The translations under genes were made by a program, and so were the position numbers. Below are positions 9,339-17,032 of a DNA stretch of 64,000 bases, one piece after another (the stretch's first letter is position 1; the number at the start of each line of letters is the position of its first letter). Under the pieces are notes generated by a model. The model saw only the letters and a list, made by a program, of their open reading frames with translations, did no database searches and was not told the origin of the DNA. The stretch is from Gluconacetobacter aggeris (GTDB lineage Bacteria > Pseudomonadota > Alphaproteobacteria > Acetobacterales > Acetobacteraceae): NCBI RefSeq assembly GCF_014174395.1, contig NZ_JABEQD010000002.1, forward strand, positions 434,001 through 498,000. Direction: 5' to 3'.

Positions 9339-10658
9339 TCACCGCGTCGGGCGGATATCGTCCAGGCGATCCAGCCGCCGCAGGTCGGGAAACAGGCGCA
9401 TCCACAGCAGCGTGACGGCAATCGTGCCGATCCCGCCCAGTACCACGGCTTCCACCGGGCCGATCAGGCTGGCCAGCATGCCGCTCTCGAACTCGCCCAA
9501 CTGGTTCGACGACCCGATGAACAGCATGTTCACCGCCGACACCCGGCCGCGCATGTCGTCAGGCGTGCGCAACTGCACCAGCGCCCCGCGCACGACCACG
9601 CTGATGACGTCGGCACCCCCCAGCACGGCCAGCGCCACCACCGACAGCACCAGCGAACGTGAAAGACCGAAGATGATCGTCGCCACGCCGAAGACGGCGA
9701 CAGCCGCGAACATCGCCTCTCCGGCCCGGCGCTTCAGCGGCCAGCGGGCGAAGATCACGGCAACCAGCAGCGCCCCCAGCGCCGGCGCCATCCGCAACAC
9801 ACCCAATCCGGTCGGCCCGGCATGCAGGATCGTGTCCGCGTAAAGCGGCAGCATCGCGGTCGCGCCGCCCAGCAGCACGGCAAACAGGTCGAGCGAGATC
9901 GCCCCCATCATCTCGGGATGCGCCCGGATGAAATGGAGCCCACCCATGACCGTTTCCAGCGTCATGGGCCGCCGCACCCGCGTCGGCGCCTCCAGCCGCA
10001 TGCACAGGGTCGCCACCGACGCCAGCCCGAACCCGACCGTGCAGACGCCGTAGCAGATCCCGGCGCCCACGCCGTACAGCAGGCCACCAACCGACGGTCC
10101 CATGATCGAGGCCACCTGGAACAGCGACGAGGACAGGGCCGCCGCACGCGCGAACAGGGCGGGCGGTACCAGCGCGGGCAGGAATGTCTGCTGGCTGGGC
10201 ATTTCGAACGCACGCGCCGTACCGAACAGCGCGACCATGCCATAGATCATGCCAGGGGTCAGCCAGCCGCCCAGCGAGCCGATCGCCATGACCAGCGCCC
10301 CGCAGGATTCCAGCGCCTGGCAGGCCGCCGTGATGAAACGCCGGTCGAAATGATCGGCCACATGCCCCGCGACCAGCGTAAAGCAGAACATCGGCATGAA
10401 CTGCGCCAGCCCCACCCAGCCGAGCGCGCGCGCACTATGGGTCAGCATGTAGATCTGCCACCCCACCGCGACGGCCTGCACCTGCGACGAGAACGAGGAC
10501 AGGGTCCGGGCCGTCAGGAAGACGGCAAAGCCCCGATGGCTGAACAGACGCGCTGGTATCGGTGTCGGGGCGGACCGCTCCCGCATTTCGTCCGCCTGCT
10601 CGGAATGATCTGGCATGATGGGCGGACAATAGCCGGACGGACGTCTTTTACCATCCAT
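9339..10658 (-). CDS. MFS transporter, EntS-like exporter family
   Basis: This 439-residue protein has about twelve predicted membrane helices. The first is followed by AVGWQIYMLTHSARALGWVGL and the loop AGHVADHFDRR, typical of the MFS_3/EntS group of exporters. These use proton motive force to export small molecules such as siderophores. An ATG at 10616 would remove 14 N-terminal residues and is also possible. The gene is divergent from csaA; about 70 bp separate their start codons. The substrate cannot be inferred. Confidence 0.85.
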   Translation of the reverse strand: MDGKRRPSGYCPPIMPDHSEQADEMRERSAPTPIPARLFSHRGFAVFLTARTLSSFSSQVQAVAVGWQIYMLTHSARALGWVGLAQFMPMFCFTLVAGHVADHFDRRFITAACQALESCGALVMAIGSLGGWLTPGMIYGMVALFGTARAFEMPSQQTFLPALVPPALFARAAALSSSLFQVASIMGPSVGGLLYGVGAGICYGVCTVGFGLASVATLCMRLEAPTRVRRPMTLETVMGGLHFIRAHPEMMGAISLDLFAVLLGGATAMLPLYADTILHAGPTGLGVLRMAPALGALLVAVIFARWPLKRRAGEAMFAAVAVFGVATIIFGLSRSLVLSVVALAVLGGADVISVVVRGALVQLRTPDDMRGRVSAVNMLFIGSSNQLGEFESGMLASLIGPVEAVVLGGIGTIAVTLLWMRLFPDLRRLDRLDDIRPTR

Positions 10659-10729
10659 TGTCTCTCGTGTCCGCCATCACGCCCACTGGACCGTTTGCAA
10701 ATCCGCCGCCGCGCGGGCAAAACCGTTCC

Positions 10730-11095
10730 ATGACAGAGACCGTCCCATCCGCGCCGCTTCCCCCCACGGATTTCGAGACCTTCGCACGCCTCGACATCCG
10801 CGTCGGCACGATCGTGGAAGCCCGCCCCTTCCCCGCGGCCCGCAAGCCGGCCTACCAGCTATGGATCGATTTCGGGCCGCAGATCGGCGTCAAGCGTTCG
10901 TCGGCCCAGATCACCGTCCACTACACCCCCGACACGCTGGTCGGGCGGCAGGTCTGCGCGGTGGTCAACTTCCCGGTACGCCAGATCGGCCCGTTCCTGA
11001 GCGAAGTCCTGACCCTGGGCATGCCCGACACGAAGGGCGACGTCGTCCTGATCAGACCCGACCTGACCGTGCCAGATGGAGGAAAGCTGTTCTGA
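10730..11095 (+). CDS. csaA: CsaA-type tRNA-binding-domain chaperone
   Basis: The protein is a single OB-fold tRNA-binding domain of 121 residues, the usual CsaA length. It carries FARLDIRVGTIVEARPFP near the start, YQLWIDFG, and the closing LTLGMPDTKGDVVLIRPDL. CsaA homologues act as export-related chaperones in Bacillus and form dimers. The ATG at 10730 gives the standard N-terminus; an upstream start would add 24 proline-rich residues without homology. Its stop shares one base with the start of the next gene (TGATG), so the two are probably translationally coupled. Confidence 0.9.
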   Translation: MTETVPSAPLPPTDFETFARLDIRVGTIVEARPFPAARKPAYQLWIDFGPQIGVKRSSAQITVHYTPDTLVGRQVCAVVNFPVRQIGPFLSEVLTLGMPDTKGDVVLIRPDLTVPDGGKLF

Positions 11096-11577
11096 TGGCC
11101 ACCAACTACGCAACCGTAACCTGGGACCAGCTTCACCGCGACGCCCGCCAACTGGCTGAAATCCTGATCCCGCGCGGCCCGTTCAAGGGAATCGTGGCGG
11201 TCACCCGCGGCGGCCTGATCCCCGCGGCCATCATCGCCCGCGAAATCGATTGCCGGCTGATCGAAACGGTCTCCGTCGTGACCTATGACGAGGAAGAACA
11301 GGGCCAGCCCATGGTGCTGAAGGCACCCGCCGCCGCCGGCGACGGCGAAGGGTTCCTGATCATCGACGACCTGGTCGATTCCGGCGTCACCGCCCAGATC
11401 GTGCGCCAGCTCCTGCCCAAGGCCGTGTTCGCCTGCCTGTACGCCAAGCCGTCCGGCAAGCCGCTGACCGACCTGTTCGTGGTCGAAGTCCCGCAGGAAA
11501 CCTGGGTGCTGTTCCCGTGGGACACCGCGCCGCTGTTCATCCCGCCCCTGGCCCGCAAGGGCAGCACGGCAGGCTGA
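11095..11577 (+). CDS. gpt: Xanthine phosphoribosyltransferase (Gpt-like)
   Basis: This 160-residue type I phosphoribosyltransferase converts xanthine or guanine with PRPP to the nucleotide for purine salvage. The PRPP-binding motif FLIIDDLVDSGVTA is around residues 85-98, VAVTRGGLIPA forms the pyrophosphate loop, and the C-terminal VLFPWDTAP fits the Gpt family's WVxFPW motif. Length and motifs match bacterial Gpt. The ATG overlaps the csaA stop by one base. Confidence 0.88.
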   Translation: MATNYATVTWDQLHRDARQLAEILIPRGPFKGIVAVTRGGLIPAAIIAREIDCRLIETVSVVTYDEEEQGQPMVLKAPAAAGDGEGFLIIDDLVDSGVTAQIVRQLLPKAVFACLYAKPSGKPLTDLFVVEVPQETWVLFPWDTAPLFIPPLARKGSTAG

Positions 11578-11654
11578 TACGGGCCGGGGCCAAGGAAAAA
11601 TTTCGTGGGGCGCTTGTCAGCGCCCTCAAGGACTCATAGCTTCGCCCCCAGGTT

Positions 11655-11731
11655 CGGGGCGTGGCGCAGCCTGGTAGCGCGCGTGTTTTGGGTACACGAG
11701 GCCCCCGGTTCGAGTCCGGGCGCCCCGACCA
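11655..11731 (+). tRNA. tRNA-Pro (anticodon TGG)
   Basis: The 77-nt cloverleaf has the acceptor pair CGGGGCG/CGCCCCG, anticodon stem CGTGT/ACACG with loop TTTGGGT, and T-loop GGTTCGAGTCC. The terminal CCA is encoded. Confidence 0.97.
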
Positions 11732-11758
11732 GCAGAGAATTAAAGGGAGTTTCGTTCC

Positions 11759-12064
11759 ATGCGGGCCCGAATCTACAGGCAGGCAAAGACGGCGACCCAG
11801 TCCGGCCAGGCGAATACCCATGACTGGATTCTCGAATACGGCCAGACCCAGGCCCGCCAGCAGGACCCGCTGATGGGCTGGACCGGCAGCCGCGATACCC
11901 GCTCGCAGCTCCGCCTGCAGTTCCCCGACCGCGAGAGCGCCGTCGCCTACGCCGACCGGCATGCGGTCCCCTACGATCTGGAACTGCCGGTGGCCCGTGT
12001 GCGCAAGCCGAAACTCTACGCCGACAATTTCCGCCACGACCGGGTCCAGAACTGGACGCACTGA
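11759..12064 (+). CDS. NDUFS4-family complex I accessory protein (ETC complex I subunit region)
   Basis: This 101-residue protein has the features of the NDUFS4/18-kDa family: an N-terminal ARIYRQAKTATQSG, the WILEY core, GWTGSRDTRSQLRLQFPDRESAVAYA, and the end KLYADNFRHDRVQNWTH. In alphaproteobacteria and mitochondria this subunit attaches peripherally to NADH:quinone oxidoreductase. AAAGGGAG lies about ten bases before the ATG. It stands alone between two tRNA genes, far from any nuo operon. Confidence 0.92.
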   Translation: MRARIYRQAKTATQSGQANTHDWILEYGQTQARQQDPLMGWTGSRDTRSQLRLQFPDRESAVAYADRHAVPYDLELPVARVRKPKLYADNFRHDRVQNWTH

Positions 12065-12097
12065 CCGCGCTCTGGCAGAAGAAATGCCACTGCGCAT

Positions 12098-12174
12098 GCG
12101 CCCTTAGCTCAGTTGGATAGAGCAACAGCCTTCTAAGCTGTGGGTCGCTGGTTCGAATCCAGCAGGGCGCGCCA
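12098..12174 (+). tRNA. tRNA-Arg (anticodon TCT)
   Basis: The acceptor GCGCCCT pairs with AGGGCGC, the anticodon stem ACAGC/GCTGT closes loop CTTCTAA, and the T-arm carries GGTTCGAATCC. CCA is encoded. Confidence 0.97.
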
Positions 12175-12316
12175 TTTTCAATAGGTTAGCGCCCAAGAGG
12201 TTTGCAGGTTTGCAAAACGGTTTGCCGATGACTGTGGGTCGTTTCCCGTTCCACATACCCCAGGCGGCCGCACGGCGACGATCGTCTTTTCAAAGGCGCC
12301 GGCCTCCGATCCGGGG

Positions 12317-13552
12317 TCAGAGCCTGATGACGATGTTGCGACGGTAGAGAACCGCAAGGGGCAGGGCCATTGCCACCGTGAAGGCCAGCGCGAAGAGGAA
12401 CGAGGCCAGGTCGGGTGATGGAATCCGGACTGCGAAGAACCGCGCATAGAGCCAGGCATAGGCCGAGCGGTCGGTACCGGAAGGGGCCGGGAAGAGCATC
12501 AGTGTCTTGACGACGAAACCGTTGAGCAGAAAGGCGACGATGGCGTTGGTGCCGAACACGCGCAGGAAGAGCAGCGTGCGGGACGCAACCCGGCTGCCGT
12601 CCTGCACCCGCCGGATGTCGAACGCCCAATCGAATGCCGCCAGCATCAGCAGGGCCGCGCCGGATGTGACCAGCACGAAGGAACTGCTCCACAATGCCTT
12701 GTTGATCGGCAGGACCGTGCCCCAGGCCAGGCCGGCCGCAAGGCTGACGATACCGGCCGCCAGAAACAGCAGAGGCCTGCGTTGCGCGGGCAGGCTGCGG
12801 TTCCGGAATACCTGCCCCGCCAGCACGCCAGCCAGTACCGAGGCACAGGCCGGCAGCGTGCCGAGCAGCCCTTCCGGGTCCCAGGTCTTTTCGTACAGCA
12901 CGCCCGTATGCAGCGTACGCAGCGTCCAGCCCGATACGGTACGATCCAGCCATGCCGCCAGATTGGCCTGGGGGTCGAACAGCGGAACATCGCGCCCCGG
13001 CAGGCCCAGGCCCGGTATGGGAATCGCACAAAGCATCAGCCACCAGCCCAGCAGGATGCCGCAGGTTACGGCAAGCAGCGGCAGGGATTGACGGATCGTC
13101 ATATAGAGCAGCGCCACAAGGCCGTAGCACAGCGCAATGCGCGTCAGAACGCCGAACAGGCGCAGATGGCCGAGATGGAAATGGGGATAGGCGCTGAGCA
13201 GGAGCTTGAGCGCAATCAGCAGCAGAACCCGCCGTGCGATATGCCCGGCCAGCATGGCCCGGCTTTCCCCGGCGGCAAGGCGGCGGTCGAGCGCGAACGG
13301 AATGACGCAGCCCATGAGGAACAGGAAGAACGGAAAGACGAAGTCCGCCGGCCGACAGCCGTTCCAGGGGGCATGTTCCAGGAACGGCCAGACATGGTTC
13401 CAGTCACCGGGCGTATTGACGACGATCATGAACGCGATCGTCGCCCCCCGCATCGCGTCGATCGAGACGATGCGCGGGGCAGCAAGGGACGCTGCGGCAC
13501 CGGTCATGGGCGCCACAAACCGCCGGCCCGCGGACATTCCTGTTTTTACCAT
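12317..13552 (-). CDS. NagX/HGSNAT-like membrane acyltransferase (DUF5009 type)
   Basis: The 411-residue protein has about ten to eleven membrane helices. It begins with the hallmark RIVSIDAMRGATIAFMIVVN, followed by NTPGDWNHVWPFLEHAPWNG and PADFVFPFFLFLMG, the signature of the YeiB/NagX and heparan-alpha-glucosaminide N-acetyltransferase-like families. Members are thought to move acetyl groups across the inner membrane onto amino sugars. A later in-frame ATG (MTGAAAS) could also be the start. No amino-sugar genes adjoin it. Confidence 0.8.
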   Translation of the reverse strand: MVKTGMSAGRRFVAPMTGAAASLAAPRIVSIDAMRGATIAFMIVVNTPGDWNHVWPFLEHAPWNGCRPADFVFPFFLFLMGCVIPFALDRRLAAGESRAMLAGHIARRVLLLIALKLLLSAYPHFHLGHLRLFGVLTRIALCYGLVALLYMTIRQSLPLLAVTCGILLGWWLMLCAIPIPGLGLPGRDVPLFDPQANLAAWLDRTVSGWTLRTLHTGVLYEKTWDPEGLLGTLPACASVLAGVLAGQVFRNRSLPAQRRPLLFLAAGIVSLAAGLAWGTVLPINKALWSSSFVLVTSGAALLMLAAFDWAFDIRRVQDGSRVASRTLLFLRVFGTNAIVAFLLNGFVVKTLMLFPAPSGTDRSAYAWLYARFFAVRIPSPDLASFLFALAFTVAMALPLAVLYRRNIVIRL

Positions 13553-14027
13553 GCCCTGCGTTCCTGGCGACGGGTTGTGTTTCGCGCCGATATTGTCTCT
13601 ATCTCGTATCGAATGCGTCCATTTTTAAAAGATTGTCTCCCCATAACCGCAGGCTAACCACCTGGCTCCCCGACGCGTCGTTCCGAACAGTCTTTCTCCG
13701 CTCTTCGCGCACGCCCGATCCATGCCGAATGACCGGAAATCGGCCGATATGTTCGCGTTTTACCACCAAATCGACATGTCCTCGTACCGCAACCGCACGA
13801 AGACGGATCGGGCCCGCGCCATCGCATGGAAGGCGCCCGGCGGAGACGGCATCCCGGGCGGACATCCGCGAGGCTCACGGAATCCATCCGTCAGCACCTT
13901 GCGGGGCAGAGCTTGACATGCTTGCCAGTGCTGGCACAAAAGTCGGCGCAGGGTATTAAGGTCAGGCAGCGTCTTATTTTTGGAACCATGGCACCAAGCC
14001 ACGGAAATAAAACGCCAATATCCGACC
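13553..14027 (+). other. Non-coding stretch between nagX-like gene and tRNA-Ser
   Basis: No credible gene is visible in these 475 bases. TTGACA at 13913 could be a -35 box for the tRNA-Ser transcript, but the hexamer 17 bases later (acaaaa) is a poor -10. The left part must hold the promoter of the minus-strand acyltransferase gene; an A/T run sits near 13620-13630. Confidence 0.4.
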
Positions 14028-14117
<90 letters not shown>

Positions 14118-14394
14118 CGTTCCTCCCCGGGGCAACGAAGCTCCCGCAGGACAGGTCCCCAGTCATGGCGCGTTCCATCGGTCCCGCCCCGTAACAGGGT
14201 CGCCCGACAGAGAAATTTAACGGAACGCCACCGGGGAAAGACCTTGCCATGAACGCCGCATGATCGTAGCTCTGTCGGTGGCAATGCAGAAATGGACGCA
14301 CTCCGCCGGACCATGGCCTCTGCGAATATTATGGACCTACATTCGTTATAGTGGGTAACCGCCCGGCGCGGCATACCCGGAGGACTATCATCCC

Positions 14395-15183
14395 ATGATG
14401 CGTTCGCTTGATATCGCCAATACGGGCATGCAAGCCCAGACGACGAATGTCGAGACGATTTCCAACAACATTGCCAACATGACCACGACGGGCTACAAGC
14501 GCCGCCGCGCCGAATTCCAGGATCTGATCTATCAGGACCTGCGACGCGCCGGCACCATGAGCTCCGACACCGGCGACCTCGTCCCGGCCGGTGCGCAGAT
14601 CGGCCTGGGCGTCCGCACCGCCGGCATCTACCGCATCAACGAGCAGGGCACGCTGGGGCAGACCGGCAATTCGCTCGACCTCGCCATCGAGGGGCGCGGC
14701 TATTTCCGGGTCACGCTGCCGTCGGGTGAATATGCCTATACGCGCGACGGCACGTTCTCCCTGTCGCAGGACGGCACCATCGTGTCGGCCGACGGCTATC
14801 CGCTGTCGCCCAACATTTCCCTGCCGAACAACGCCGAGAACATCACCATCGACCAGTCCGGCCAGGTCCAGTACACCCTGTCCGGCCAGACGACGGCCCA
14901 GGTCGCGGGCCAGATCCAGCTCGCGACCTTCCAGAACGAAAACGGCCTGGCGGCGATGGGGCAGAACCTGTTCACCGAAACCACGTCGTCGGGCACCGCC
15001 AATCTCAGCACGCCCCAGAGCGAAGGCTATGGATCGGTCAGGCAGGGTTTCGTGGAAGAATCGGCGGTCAACGTGGTGACCGAAATCACCGACCTGATCA
15101 CCGCGCAGCGCGCCTACGAAATGAACAGCAAGGTCATCACCGCTTCCGACGAGATGCTGCAGACGCTGACGAACCTGAGATAA
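14395..15183 (+). CDS. flgG: Flagellar distal rod protein FlgG
   Basis: The 262 residues are the canonical FlgG length. The N-terminal SLDIANTGMQAQTTNVETIS and NNIANMTTTGYKR form the rod-family signature, and the C-terminal AQRAYEMNSKVITASDEMLQ is the matching rod helix. FlgG polymerises as the distal rod through the P and L rings. GGAGG lies 11 bases before the first of two consecutive ATGs. It heads flgG-flgA-flgH. flgF, often upstream, is not in the window. Confidence 0.97.
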   Translation: MMRSLDIANTGMQAQTTNVETISNNIANMTTTGYKRRRAEFQDLIYQDLRRAGTMSSDTGDLVPAGAQIGLGVRTAGIYRINEQGTLGQTGNSLDLAIEGRGYFRVTLPSGEYAYTRDGTFSLSQDGTIVSADGYPLSPNISLPNNAENITIDQSGQVQYTLSGQTTAQVAGQIQLATFQNENGLAAMGQNLFTETTSSGTANLSTPQSEGYGSVRQGFVEESAVNVVTEITDLITAQRAYEMNSKVITASDEMLQTLTNLR

Positions 15184-15184
15184 C

Positions 15185-16207
15185 ATGCCGGCACGCGTGG
15201 CAATTGCGGGAGTGTTCGCGCTCGCCCTCACGGCAGCGGGCGCCACGCATGCCCGGGCGGCGACACTTCGGAGTGCCGCCCTCATTACGTCGGGCACCGT
15301 CAGGCTGTCCGACCTCTTCGCCGATCTCGAGCCGGGCCAGGACCGCCCCCTCGGCCCCGGCCCTGCCCCCGGGGCAAGCATCCAGGTAGGCGGCGCGCAA
15401 TTGATCGCCATCGCCGACGAATATGGCGTCGACTGGCTCGATCAATCGCCGTCGGCCATGGCAACGATCACCCGGGCCAGCCGGATACTGGACCAGGCCT
15501 ATTTCGCCGATCTCATCAGGCAGAACCTGCCGGATCTCGGCAACGGCCCCGTCTCCATCGACCTTCGCGATTTCCATCCCATGATGGTCGCGCCGGACGA
15601 CCCGAAGCCGGTCGTCCTGTCCGACGTCAAATGGGACCAGCGCAGCGGGTGGTTTTCCGCGACAGCCTATCGTGGCCAGCCCACGGGCGATATCACGCGG
15701 GATTCCTTCATGCTGACCGGCGTGATCCACGCGGCGCGCCGGCTGCTCGTCTATGCGCATGCCCTCCCCGCCGGCAGCGTGATTTCGGCCTCCGACGTCC
15801 AGCTCGACGAATCCTATGCCGGACACATTGGCTCCAGGGCATTCACGAACGAAGCCGATATCGACGGCATGACCGTGACGCGCGGCGTGGTCGCCGGCTC
15901 CGCCGTCCTCGACCAGGATCTGCACCGCACGGTACTGATGCATAAGGGAGACCCGGCGATGATCACGTTCGCCGCGCCAGGCGTTCACCTGACGGCGACC
16001 GGCCGCGCACTGGAAGATGGCGGGGCAGGCCAGTACGTGCACATCCTCAACCTGTCGAGCAGCATGATCGTCACAGGCCGGGTGGTCAGCGCATCCGAAA
16101 TCGAAGTCGAAGCCGGGAGCAACCCGGTCCCCTCCGACTCGAATACCCTGCGGCACCTGACGGCATCCTCGCGCGACGCCTCGCGCGCGAACCTGTCCCT
16201 TCGATAG
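15185..16207 (+). CDS. flgA: Flagellar P-ring assembly chaperone FlgA
   Basis: The first 25 residues form a Sec signal peptide ending near HARAA, so the 340-residue protein is periplasmic. The C-terminal half carries the SAF/ChapFlgA fold, including VYAHALPAGSVISASDVQL and an RGVVAGSAVLDQDL hairpin, followed by VHILNLSSSMIVTGRVV. FlgA helps FlgI polymerise into the P ring. The start is one base after the flgG stop, so the genes are co-transcribed. FlgI itself is not encoded in the window. Confidence 0.92.
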   Translation: MPARVAIAGVFALALTAAGATHARAATLRSAALITSGTVRLSDLFADLEPGQDRPLGPGPAPGASIQVGGAQLIAIADEYGVDWLDQSPSAMATITRASRILDQAYFADLIRQNLPDLGNGPVSIDLRDFHPMMVAPDDPKPVVLSDVKWDQRSGWFSATAYRGQPTGDITRDSFMLTGVIHAARRLLVYAHALPAGSVISASDVQLDESYAGHIGSRAFTNEADIDGMTVTRGVVAGSAVLDQDLHRTVLMHKGDPAMITFAAPGVHLTATGRALEDGGAGQYVHILNLSSSMIVTGRVVSASEIEVEAGSNPVPSDSNTLRHLTASSRDASRANLSLR

Positions 16208-16216
16208 CCGCCGCTT

Positions 16217-16960
16217 ATGCGCTGGAGCCTGCCTGCGATGAAACGTCCTCTGTCCCGGGCAACCCTGGCCGGATTGCTGTGCGTGTCCGGATGCACCGGG
16301 CTGGCCGATATGAGCGAGATCGGCCACCCTCCCCGCATGACGAAGACGTCGGACCCGACCCAGGCGCCCGATTACCGCCCGATCACCATGCCCATGCCCC
16401 CGCTCCAGCCCCCGCCGACGGAAGTCGGAAGCCTGTGGCGGTCCGGTAGCCGCGCCTTCTTCAGGGACCAGCGGGCATCGCAGGTCGGCGACCTGCTCAC
16501 GATCAACGTCAATATCGCCGACAATGCGGCCGTGACCAACAATACCAGCGCCGCCGGCAGCGGCTCGCAGACCTTCGGCATCCCGAGCTTCTTCGGCGCC
16601 CAGGGCAAGACCCTGTCCAGTTCGTCGGCCCTCGACACCAGCAGCGCCAGCGCCAACACGGGCACCGGCTCGATCCGGCGCAACGAATCGGTCACGCTTG
16701 CCCTGGCAGGTACAATCACCCAGGTCCTGCCCAACGGCAATTTCGTCGTCGTGGCCCGTCAGGAAGTCCGCGTGAATGGCGAACTGCGCCAATTGATGGT
16801 CAGCGGCGTCGTCCGCCCTCAGGACATTACTGAAGACAATATCGTGACCCACGACAGGATCGCCGAAGCGCGGATTTCCTACGGCGGCCGTGGCCAGCTC
16901 AGCAAGATCCAGACACCGCGCTACGGGCAGCAGATTCTCGATAGCGTCCTGCCGTTCTGA
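16217..16960 (+). CDS. flgH: Flagellar L-ring lipoprotein FlgH
   Basis: A lipoprotein signal ends in the lipobox LCVSGC, placing the mature protein in the outer membrane. The family features are GSLWRSGSRAFFRDQRASQVGDLLTI, the conserved NGNFVVVARQEVRVNGELRQL, and the ending QILDSVLPF. The second ATG (16238, MKRPLSRATLAG) gives a more typical lipoprotein leader and has GGAG upstream, so it may be the real start. It is the last gene of flgGAH; the next gene is convergent. Confidence 0.94.
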   Translation: MRWSLPAMKRPLSRATLAGLLCVSGCTGLADMSEIGHPPRMTKTSDPTQAPDYRPITMPMPPLQPPPTEVGSLWRSGSRAFFRDQRASQVGDLLTINVNIADNAAVTNNTSAAGSGSQTFGIPSFFGAQGKTLSSSSALDTSSASANTGTGSIRRNESVTLALAGTITQVLPNGNFVVVARQEVRVNGELRQLMVSGVVRPQDITEDNIVTHDRIAEARISYGGRGQLSKIQTPRYGQQILDSVLPF

Positions 16961-17032
16961 CCGCCCGCCGCAGCGCGGATCATCGGCGGTGCCCACATGC
17001 CATCCAGGCAATGGCCTCCTGAAGCATCAGGC

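Noticed and set aside
12175-12316. Possible attachment site next to tRNA-Arg
   Set aside because: No repeat of the tRNA 3' end and no integrase gene is seen nearby.
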